Shown in pieces: positions 55,274 to 62,919 of a DNA stretch of 64,000 nt. The DNA comes from Nocardia cyriacigeorgica NBRC 100375 (GTDB taxonomy: Bacteria > Actinomycetota > Actinomycetes > Mycobacteriales > Mycobacteriaceae), in contig NZ_BAFY01000074.1 of NCBI RefSeq assembly GCF_000308555.1, positions 1-64,000 on the forward strand. The letters are read 5' to 3'. Under the pieces are notes generated by a model. The model ran no database searches and was not told the origin of the DNA. It was given only the letters and a program-made list of their open reading frames with translations. The translations under genes were made by a program, and so were the position numbers. The stretch's first letter is position 1. Each line of letters starts with the position of its first letter.

Positions 55274-57604
55274 CTACGAATCCCATGGGTCGGGGCCGCT
55301 GTCCGGATGCAGGTGATCCAGATTGGCCACGCGGTTGGTCCACCTCGCCAAGTTGTGGAGGTTGGCATCGGTCGGATTGCGGTAGTAGGCGTATGCGGCA
55401 GCCCGCTGCTCGGTCGCGACCTCATGGCCGATCTGCCAGCGGGTGAAGCGGTTGACACTGCGCCAATCCGCCGGGGTTACTGCACGACTGAGTGCCACAT
55501 CGTCGTCCCAGTTCGCGCGTACCCGTTGCACGAAAGCGCGATCGATGCGAGCGCCCGGCGGCGGTTCGTTGGTGTGGCGGACGAAGTTGTCGGCCGCAAT
55601 GGCCGCCTGGGCCGCGAACACTCGTACGACCTCGGGGTTGGCGGTGTCCTGATGGTTCTGCACCGCGCGTGCTGCCGCGATCGATTTCTGCAGCGGTGCG
55701 AAACCATACGGGTTGTGCGAAGTACTTGCCTTCTGTACGGCGAGCGCACGAAGTCCCTGCTGGGCAGCCTGGTGGCTGGCGCCCGCGGCGATCAGAGTGG
55801 AGGTCATGAAGCTATCGGGGACCCTGCTGTCGCCGAGGCCGTCGATAGCGGCGGCAACACCGAGCTCTGTGCCTATGCCGCCGACACCCAGATTGTCACC
55901 GCCGACTCCGCCCGCGCGAATCAGCGCCTTGTCGAGCCAGTTCGCTCGGTTGTAGGCGTTCCACTGATGCGTGTCCATACGATGCTGGGCTGTCGCGATG
56001 TTCGCCAACTCCGAGCGCTTCTTGCCTCGTGCCAGCGGATTGAGCGGGCTGGCGGTGCGCATCGCGAGCCACGCGGTTACGGGGGAGGAGTTGATCGTGT
56101 TCAGCGCTGCCAGGCCGGCCACCGCACCGAACCCGGACCCCCCGCCGCCGCGCACCGCGCTCGCGACGCCCATACCGAGCGCGGTACCACCACCGCCCCC
56201 GCCACCCGATGACTGCCCGCCTTGGATGGCGAGCGCGAAACGGTTGGCGATCCAGTCGTTACCACGGTCCAGGCCCTTGCTCAGACTCCGCAGTTGAGAT
56301 ATTGCCACGACTTCGACGACCCCGGCGATGACGAGCACCGCGAACACCTGTCCGCGCGCCTGGTCGAAAAGATTGCCCATGAACAACATGTAGACGCCGA
56401 GGAACACCGTGAACACGACCATCCGCACCGCTGCTACGAAGCTGTCGACGATATTGCGCACGAGGAAGGTCTGGGTCGGCCCGTAGACGAATCCGCCGGC
56501 CGCGAAACCGAATATCGACAGGAAGCCGTGGTAGATACAGTCCAGCGCGGCCTTCATGATGCGTACGCCGAGGTAGACGGCGAACATCAGCAACAGGGTG
56601 GCGCAGACGAGCAGGATCAATCCTGTGCCTACCTGTCCCATAGTCGGATTGTTGGCCCGGTGGTGCGCTGCGCTGTCACCGCAATCCTCGATGGCCCGTT
56701 TGACGTCGCCGTCGCTGCCCGCCAGCACGCCGGACGTCCACGCCGCTCGGCAGCCCGGCCGCTCGTCGACGACGTGACCGAAGTTCCAGACCTGCAGAGG
56801 TTTACGAGCGAAGTTGTCGGCCAGGTCTTCCTGCATGGTCGGCACCAGGGTGCGCGGATTGGGGCTTGCGTTCCCGTTCAAGCCTGCCGCCACGGAGATC
56901 CCGAGATCGCGCCCCTGTGCGAGGAGCCCGTCGGAGGACAGCACCTCGCCTAACGGATCAGCGAGGGCGATCGGGCCGAGGATGGCTACCGTCACCATCG
57001 TCACGACCTGCACCGTCGCCTTGGCGTGGTAGCCGCGAGCGACGAACCATGCGACGAAGAACGCGCCGATGGTCGCCGCTGTCAGCAGCACTATGGGAAT
57101 CGCGATCTGCCCGGTCAGCGCCTCGGCAACACCGCGCAATGCGTTCGCGAACATATCCAGCCAGCGGAAATCCAGCGCGAAGCCGACGACCCAACTGGCG
57201 AGGATGGTGATGGACATGTAACCGATGAACAACAGACCGAGTATCGTCCACAGCACGGTATTGCCCGGATTCAGGAAGCTGCCCTTATCGGTGGCGAAGA
57301 TGTAGCTCGACAACGGTACGCCCTGCGAGTCACGGACATTGGTGAATCCCAGGCCGTCGATCTGCGAGGTTCCACTCTGAGCGGTCGCGACCGCGATGAC
57401 ACCGATGATCATGGGCACCACGAGTAACGCGAAGACGATGCCGAGCAGCCAGGCAACCCGGCGGCGGGCCGGACGCTCGGAGATCCATGCGCCGAGGCGT
57501 CGCAGCAGCGCCTTGGGCTCGTACCGCTCGAGGTCGAGTGCCGGTCCATACCTGTGGGTCTCGCGGCGTTTGGTGGGCCGCAGCAGGGTGTCAGTAGCCG
57601 ACAT
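55274..57604 (-). CDS. VirB6/TrbL-like polytopic membrane protein
   Basis: A 776-residue protein. A 50-residue cytoplasmic head precedes about nine hydrophobic segments between residues 48 and 445 (RVAWLLGIVFALLVVPMIIGVIAVA, ILGLLFIGYMSITILASWVVGFAL, IAIPIVLLTAATIGAFFVAWFVA, LILLVCATLLLMFAVYLGVRIM). A Gly-rich stretch (GGQSSGGGGGGGTALG) and a 270-residue soluble tail follow. A large exported loop (about 215-320) contains paired Cys. This layout fits the VirB6/TrbL channel subunit. It overlaps the upstream transglycosylase gene by 14 bases. Confidence 0.72.
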   Translation of the reverse strand: MSATDTLLRPTKRRETHRYGPALDLERYEPKALLRRLGAWISERPARRRVAWLLGIVFALLVVPMIIGVIAVATAQSGTSQIDGLGFTNVRDSQGVPLSSYIFATDKGSFLNPGNTVLWTILGLLFIGYMSITILASWVVGFALDFRWLDMFANALRGVAEALTGQIAIPIVLLTAATIGAFFVAWFVARGYHAKATVQVVTMVTVAILGPIALADPLGEVLSSDGLLAQGRDLGISVAAGLNGNASPNPRTLVPTMQEDLADNFARKPLQVWNFGHVVDERPGCRAAWTSGVLAGSDGDVKRAIEDCGDSAAHHRANNPTMGQVGTGLILLVCATLLLMFAVYLGVRIMKAALDCIYHGFLSIFGFAAGGFVYGPTQTFLVRNIVDSFVAAVRMVVFTVFLGVYMLFMGNLFDQARGQVFAVLVIAGVVEVVAISQLRSLSKGLDRGNDWIANRFALAIQGGQSSGGGGGGGTALGMGVASAVRGGGGSGFGAVAGLAALNTINSSPVTAWLAMRTASPLNPLARGKKRSELANIATAQHRMDTHQWNAYNRANWLDKALIRAGGVGGDNLGVGGIGTELGVAAAIDGLGDSRVPDSFMTSTLIAAGASHQAAQQGLRALAVQKASTSHNPYGFAPLQKSIAAARAVQNHQDTANPEVVRVFAAQAAIAADNFVRHTNEPPPGARIDRAFVQRVRANWDDDVALSRAVTPADWRSVNRFTRWQIGHEVATEQRAAAYAYYRNPTDANLHNLARWTNRVANLDHLHPDSGPDPWDS

Positions 57605-58799
57605 AGGACTGCCCTTCCCGTACTCGTGCCACGCCGGGCACCTCGCTCACCGAGCCGTAACGATCCACCGCATACCGGACCCCGGCAATGATGTTGTCCA
57701 CTGGATTCCAGATATCCCGGTGGCCCGGCAACGCATAGGAATTGAACGTCGGATCGATCGTCTGCATCAGCCCTTTGGATGGAATGCCGGCCGCCGCATT
57801 GCTGTCCCAGTTGTTGATGGCATGCGGGTTGCCGCCGGACTCGTGCTGGATGATCAAGGCGATATCGGCCGGGCTGATCTGCGAGGTGTCGTAGCCGTTG
57901 GCCCGCAGGATCTGCAAAGCTTCGTTGATCCACTGGCCCTGCTGACCGGATGGCATCCGTCGGGGCGGGCCGGAGCCGATGCGGCGGGAATCGGGATGTG
58001 TCACGCTGCGCCGGCGACGGGGGCGGGTCGGCCGGGATTCCTGGACATAACGCCCCGCCAGCGCAGCCACCCGATCCGCGGTGACGACCGCGGCGGCCTG
58101 GCCCTGGCCGAGGACGGTGCCCGCACGCTGGAGGGCATTGCCGAGGGTCGTCATGACCAGCTGCCTGCCCGCCGCGGTGTCGTCGACGCTACCGAGTGCG
58201 GTCAGGGCCGTATTGACTTCGGCGATGATGGACTGAACCGCCGCACGCCCCTTCGTAGTGGAGTCGGCGGCGCCTTCGAGGATGCGGGACAATTCGGTGT
58301 TCAGATTGCCCATGGCATCGCCACGTCGAGATATCTGCTGGTCGGTAGCCAGGTACTGGGAGCCCATATCGCCGTCGAGGACCATGGGTCCGGTGGGGCG
58401 TCCCACGGGCATGGCCGGGGGAGCGAAGGTCTGTCCGGTCTCGGCGGTCGGCGCGCCCGCGCCGTACTGGGCGGCGATGGCGGCCAGGGCGCCCAGGGCG
58501 GCCGTCGCCATCGGCGCGGTCGCCATTGCGCCGGCTGCGTCCGCGCGGGCCGCCGAGGTGGCTGTCTGGGTTGTTGTCTCGCCGCCGGCCGGAGCCGCAC
58601 CGGGGGCCCTGACGGCGGGCGTCGCGGTACTCGGGGTGGGTGTCGATGAACCACCCGTACCCGCGGGCAGTGTGCGACCGAGGTTGTTCCGCGGTGCCGG
58701 TTCCTTCTTGCGCCGGGTCGCCGAGGTCGCCGCACCGGCAGTGACGCCCCGACGGTCGTCGGTATCGCTATCGGGGGTTTCGCGGGTCGGGGTGGCCAT
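57591..58799 (-). CDS. SLT-domain lytic transglycosylase, second of tandem pair
   Basis: A 402-residue protein. A Pro/Ala/Thr-rich N-terminus and one hydrophobic stretch (AMATAPMATAALGALAAIAAQYG, about 90-112) precede a helical domain (LNTELSRILEGAADSTTKGRAAVQSIIAEVNTALTALGS) of DUF4226-like appearance. The C-terminal SLT domain has catalytic Glu320 (IIQHESGGNP), GLMQTIDPTFN and ends VREGQSYVGY. It should cut peptidoglycan to open a path for the secretion channel (VirB1 role). No classical signal peptide; topology is unclear. Starts by ATGA overlap with its paralogue. Confidence 0.83.
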   Translation of the reverse strand: MATPTRETPDSDTDDRRGVTAGAATSATRRKKEPAPRNNLGRTLPAGTGGSSTPTPSTATPAVRAPGAAPAGGETTTQTATSAARADAAGAMATAPMATAALGALAAIAAQYGAGAPTAETGQTFAPPAMPVGRPTGPMVLDGDMGSQYLATDQQISRRGDAMGNLNTELSRILEGAADSTTKGRAAVQSIIAEVNTALTALGSVDDTAAGRQLVMTTLGNALQRAGTVLGQGQAAAVVTADRVAALAGRYVQESRPTRPRRRRSVTHPDSRRIGSGPPRRMPSGQQGQWINEALQILRANGYDTSQISPADIALIIQHESGGNPHAINNWDSNAAAGIPSKGLMQTIDPTFNSYALPGHRDIWNPVDNIIAGVRYAVDRYGSVSEVPGVARVREGQSYVGY

Positions 58800-60313
58800 C
58801 AGTACCCCACGTACCTTCGGCCGCTACGGACGGCCACCACACCGGGCACGTTACTGACCGATCCGTACCGGTTGATGGCATAGCGAACGCCGGCGACGAT
58901 ATTGTCGACCGGGCCGTAGATGTTGTTGTATCCGGGAGCGGCCCACCGATTGAACGTCGGGCCGATGGTCTGCATGAGCCCTTTGGAGGGAGTCCCCTTG
59001 GCGGCGTTGCTGTCCCAGCCGTTGTGGGCGTTCGGGTTGCCGTTGGATTCGTGCTTGATGATGATCGCGATGGCTTCGGGATCGATCTTGCTGATGTCGT
59101 AGCCCATCCGCCGGAGCACCTCCATCGCCTGCTGAATCCATTGGCCCACAGTGCCACCCGGAATTCTGCCCCCTGGCTGGACGGCGCCGGTCCCGCTGGT
59201 TCCCATGTTCACCTGCCTGCCGGTGAGGTTGTGCAGGTACTGGTTGGTGAGCCGGTTGATGGCGGCGGCGGTTTCGGTGGCGCTCATCTGGCCGCCGGAG
59301 ACGATGCCGTGGGCTTTCTGCAACGCGGCCGTCAGGATCTGATGGACCTTCTTCTGCCCGGCACGGGTGTAGGCCTGCGGCCCGAGCTCGGCCAGCGCCA
59401 CGTTCACTTCCCGCAGCAGGGAGGTGACGGCCTTCTTGTCCACCTTGTTCGTTCCGGCCAGTCTCATGATGTAGGCGGCCAGGTTATTGTCCAGATTGTT
59501 GAACGCCCGCGCGGCGTTGCGCTGGAACATCTGCTTGGCGCGCACGGCCGTCGCTGTCGCACCGGAGGACGTTCCGTTCGGCCGCACACCCCACCGTTCG
59601 CGTAAAGCCTTGACCTGTGGGTCTTTCGTCTCGCCCTCGCCGTAGACGGCAGCCAGTGTTTTCAAGGTCTTCAATGCCCGCTCGGCTTCCGGAGACAGGC
59701 CTACATGGCCGCTCGTGCCCGCTTCACCACCGGGCGTCGCACCGGTACCGGTGGCCGAGCCTGGAGCGCCGCCGCCCTGCTGTGCGCCGGCCGGGGCCCC
59801 CGATCCGCCGCCACCGAGCAGCCCCGACAGGGCCGACGCGATCATGGGCAGCGCGCCGAGCGCCATCACGCCCGCGGTCGCTGCCACGGGAAGCGCGTCC
59901 TCGATCATGTCGGGATCTATGCCGCCCGGTGGAGGTTCCTCGCGATGTTCTGGCGGCGGTTCCGGAGGCGGACCCGGTGCGGTGGTGGCAGGATCCGTGC
60001 CGACCGGTGTGCCGGGCACCGCGTGCAGCGGAATCGGCGGCATGCCCGGTCCGAACCAGGTGGCAGCCGGTGCCGAGGTGGCGGGGGCAGGAGCGGCAGC
60101 GGGCGGACCGGACTGTCCCGGCGCGGCCGTTGCTCCTTGGGGCGCGGGCGTGGCGCCGTCGGACTGTGCGCCCGGCGGCGCCGTCGGCGCGCGGCCCTGC
60201 TGACGTTCACCTTTCGGCGCCCACGGCGAAGGAACGTGCGGCGAATTCTCGGTTGCCGCGTGTTCTTCGGCCTCGCTCTCGGCCGGAACCGGTGAAACCT
60301 CCGCGCTGGTCAT
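58799..60313 (-). CDS. SLT-domain lytic transglycosylase, first of tandem pair
   Basis: A 504-residue paralogue of the next gene. It has a long Pro/Ala-rich N-terminus to about 150, one membrane-like segment (DALPVAATAGVMALGALPMIASALSGLLGGG), a helical DUF4226-like domain (AFNNLDNNLAAYIMRLAGTNKVDKKAVTSLLREVNVALAELG) and an SLT domain with Glu422 (IIKHESNGNP), SKGLMQTIGPTFN and the ending SGRRYVGY. The SLT domains of the pair match at most positions, so the pair arose by tandem duplication. The start at 60313 has GGCGG six bases upstream; upstream in-frame sequence is not protein-like. Confidence 0.83.
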   Translation of the reverse strand: MTSAEVSPVPAESEAEEHAATENSPHVPSPWAPKGERQQGRAPTAPPGAQSDGATPAPQGATAAPGQSGPPAAAPAPATSAPAATWFGPGMPPIPLHAVPGTPVGTDPATTAPGPPPEPPPEHREEPPPGGIDPDMIEDALPVAATAGVMALGALPMIASALSGLLGGGGSGAPAGAQQGGGAPGSATGTGATPGGEAGTSGHVGLSPEAERALKTLKTLAAVYGEGETKDPQVKALRERWGVRPNGTSSGATATAVRAKQMFQRNAARAFNNLDNNLAAYIMRLAGTNKVDKKAVTSLLREVNVALAELGPQAYTRAGQKKVHQILTAALQKAHGIVSGGQMSATETAAAINRLTNQYLHNLTGRQVNMGTSGTGAVQPGGRIPGGTVGQWIQQAMEVLRRMGYDISKIDPEAIAIIIKHESNGNPNAHNGWDSNAAKGTPSKGLMQTIGPTFNRWAAPGYNNIYGPVDNIVAGVRYAINRYGSVSNVPGVVAVRSGRRYVGY

Positions 60314-60686
60314 CGGCATCCGCCTATCAGGTGCCCGGCGCCGGTGGACACGGCAACACCCGTGAGTGATCGGCGGAGGTTCATCCGGCGCTTCCTCCTG
60401 CGTCGGTCCCCGGCGTCCCGGGGACAGGGTCATGGCCCTGGCGATAGGTGCGGGCAAAGCCCGCCCATGGACAGGTGTGGGGAGTTTCATCCTGACTCGT
60501 GTCACCGCAGGAGGTATCCCCACACTTGGGGATACCTAACAATGGGGGAGGTCAGAAAGGGAGTCACACATGGTCGGCTGCCGTTGTTCGATTGTGCAGC
60601 GAGGTCGTCCGGACCTTGCTGCGAATCGTCGCGGTCGAATATCGATCACCGTGTGCGGCCGTGCTCCTCGCCGGCGTAGGTGATGC
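60314..60686. other. Divergent control region of the T4SS-like locus
   Basis: 373 bases between the leftward transglycosylase operon and the rightward 740-residue protein gene. It contains the 26-base palindrome at 60512-60537 and no supported gene. I could not assign -35/-10 hexamers with confidence. Confidence 0.55.
60512..60537. promoter_or_regulatory. Perfect 10-bp-arm palindrome, probable operator
   Basis: AGGTATCCCC and GGGGATACCT around ACACTT. The symmetry is perfect and the site lies centrally between divergent operons, so a dimeric regulator controlling both is likely. A hairpin role is the alternative. Confidence 0.6.
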
Positions 60687-62909
60687 ATGGGTCTCTTCGA
60701 CGGCATCAAGAACTTCGCCAAGGATCACTGGGACGACGTATTGGTCGGCGCCGCCAGCGTCGCCGGCTTCGCGCTCGGTGGTCCGGCAGGTGCGGCGCTT
60801 CTCGGCGGTGTCGTCGGAGGTGCTACCGCTGCCATACAGGGTGAAGACATCCTCATGGGCGCCGGACTCGGCGCCGCGGGCGGGCTTCTCGGCGGTCTTG
60901 GTGGCTTCGGCGTGCGGGGCGCGATGTTCGCCAAAGGCGCCGCTTTGGAAGCCGCTGAACGTGGCCTGAAGCTCGGCGCCGACAAAGCCGCCAAACTGGC
61001 GGCGAATCAGTCCGGCCGATTTTCCAGCGTGATACCAACCGCGCTCGGCGGCGCCGCCCGCACCCCGATGAGGACTTACCTCGGGCTGGTTTCCGCGGCG
61101 ACGATGCCCTATGGGCTGAAGTCGAGTGTCGAACAGGCGCTTGCCGAGAAGAAGCAGGCGGTTCCTCCGACTTTCGACGACGTACCGGTTATCGATATCA
61201 GCGACAAGGACCCCGTGCCGACCGGGATGCCGCATGTCTACATGCCCGACCCGAACCGGTTGCCGAACGGCCTCGTGCTGTCGCCCGGGGTGGAATCTCG
61301 CTACCGATCACAACTTCCCGCTATGTACATCGGGTGCTGGAAGAGCTTCGGGGAGAAGGGCAAAACCGACCCGCCCAAGGCGCCGGACACCTCCGACATC
61401 AAGGGGGCCGGTATGTCGAACCTCCCCTCGTACATCGAGAAGGTGCATGCCCTGCGTGCCGAGACCGCGCTGCTGAAGGAGCCGGAAGGGGCAATTGCCG
61501 CGCTGGTGTCGGAAGCGGCAAAGGCGTCGAATGACGGTCAGACCGCGATCGGAGCGGGCATCGAGGCACTGACAGCCATGGCCAAGATCAACCCCTCCGA
61601 TTCCGAGACACTGGCGCTGATGATCGAGGCCGAGGAACTACCGCTGACCACACTGAAATTCGGCCCCGATGGATCGGTCACCGAGGACGCTTATGTCGTC
61701 TCGCTGATCGACTTCGCGGCAACGGATTCGGAAGCGACTATGGAACTGGCCATCGAGCAACTCGAAGAACTGGCGCAGAAGATCGAAGCCGTGAAGCCGG
61801 AACCGCCGGAAGACAAGGATGACAAGGTAGACCCGTTCGCCCGTAATCCGTATACGGGCAATCCATACACCGGTAATCCGTATCAATACCAGTACCAACA
61901 GCAGCCCCAGAACCCCGGAGACCTCACCGCACCCCCACCGTGGGAATGGAACAGCGGCGACCAGCTCGGCACCGGCCAGGTGCCTAGCACCACGACCACC
62001 GCGTCGACACCGAACAGGTTCGATCGCGATGGCCTCGACCGGGTCGCTGCGAACCCAGGCGAGGGTGGATCCGGTGTGGGCGTGAACACCGGAACTGGTG
62101 GTCTCGGCACCAACCCGACTACTGCCGGGCTGTCGCAGACCGGTCTGTCCGCCCCTGTCGCTTCGCCCAGCAGTGCCGGACCGGATATCGGATCAATGAT
62201 TTTGCCGGGCTTGTTGAGCCAGATGATGAACGGTGCCAACGCGGCCGGGCAAGGACCCGGAAGCGGTGACGAACACAGGGGCCGCCGGGAACGTGACGAT
62301 CGTCCGGGTCGAACCGGTTCACAGACGCCAGGCACCAAGCCGGTGGCTGCCTCTGGGCAATCCGGTGCGCCTACACAGGGCCGACCGTCGCAGGCATCGC
62401 CGGCCGGCCGTGTGGCGACTCCGGTTTCGGCCCCGGCGGCGATGCCACCGCGTGGACCGGCGCCGCAGGAAGGAAACGTCGTATACACATTTCCTGATGG
62501 CCGGACCCAAGAGGTGTCGGCGGTCGTCGCGCAAGCCCTCGACGGCGCCATCGGCAACAAGGCGGGCACCGACGCCCGCGGCTCTTATGCCAAGACTTCG
62601 ATCTCGTGGACCGATGACAGATCGATCGGCCGGCGAGTCGACCCGAACCAGCTGATGACCGGAGACGTCGCCGTGTGGTCGGACTGCGCTGCGCTCGTCG
62701 TCGCCTTCCCCGGCGAACCCGAACCGACCTTGGAGGTGATCGTGGACGGCGAGCTGCGTCCGTTCACCGGCGACATGACCGGCAAGCAAGGCGGCTTCGG
62801 GTCGTTTGTCGCCTTCCAGCATCCGCCAGGTATCGAGAAGTCGGCGCCGGGCGATGGCGCCGTGACCGATACCGAACACCACGCCGCGGTCGCGGCGATG
62901 CCGGCATAG
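60687..62909 (+). CDS. Glycine-zipper protein with helical domain, Pro/Gly-rich linker and small C-terminal domain
   Basis: A 740-residue protein I do not recognise as a known enzyme. Residues 1-12 form an amphipathic head (GLFDGIKNFAKDHW). Residues 17-75 are a glycine-zipper membrane-active region (GFALGGPAGAALLGGVVGG, GAGLGAAGGLLGGLGG). A helical domain (about 245-370) resembles the DUF4226-like part of the neighbours. Then comes a linker with three NPY(TG) repeats near 61846-61883 and about 190 Pro/Gly/Thr-rich residues. The last 125 residues (VYTFPDGRTQEVSAVVAQALDGAIG, LMTGDVAVWSDCAALVVAF) form a compact domain whose GDVAVW segment recalls the NlpC/P60-like tail at 54433-55263. It may be a substrate or surface part of the secretion system. 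Confidence 0.6.
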   Translation: MGLFDGIKNFAKDHWDDVLVGAASVAGFALGGPAGAALLGGVVGGATAAIQGEDILMGAGLGAAGGLLGGLGGFGVRGAMFAKGAALEAAERGLKLGADKAAKLAANQSGRFSSVIPTALGGAARTPMRTYLGLVSAATMPYGLKSSVEQALAEKKQAVPPTFDDVPVIDISDKDPVPTGMPHVYMPDPNRLPNGLVLSPGVESRYRSQLPAMYIGCWKSFGEKGKTDPPKAPDTSDIKGAGMSNLPSYIEKVHALRAETALLKEPEGAIAALVSEAAKASNDGQTAIGAGIEALTAMAKINPSDSETLALMIEAEELPLTTLKFGPDGSVTEDAYVVSLIDFAATDSEATMELAIEQLEELAQKIEAVKPEPPEDKDDKVDPFARNPYTGNPYTGNPYQYQYQQQPQNPGDLTAPPPWEWNSGDQLGTGQVPSTTTTASTPNRFDRDGLDRVAANPGEGGSGVGVNTGTGGLGTNPTTAGLSQTGLSAPVASPSSAGPDIGSMILPGLLSQMMNGANAAGQGPGSGDEHRGRRERDDRPGRTGSQTPGTKPVAASGQSGAPTQGRPSQASPAGRVATPVSAPAAMPPRGPAPQEGNVVYTFPDGRTQEVSAVVAQALDGAIGNKAGTDARGSYAKTSISWTDDRSIGRRVDPNQLMTGDVAVWSDCAALVVAFPGEPEPTLEVIVDGELRPFTGDMTGKQGGFGSFVAFQHPPGIEKSAPGDGAVTDTEHHAAVAAMPA

Positions 62910-62919
62910 GAGGATCTCG

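Noticed and set aside
61846..61883. CRISPR-like short repeat array
   Set aside because: These are in-frame NPYTG codon repeats within a coding linker, without spacers.
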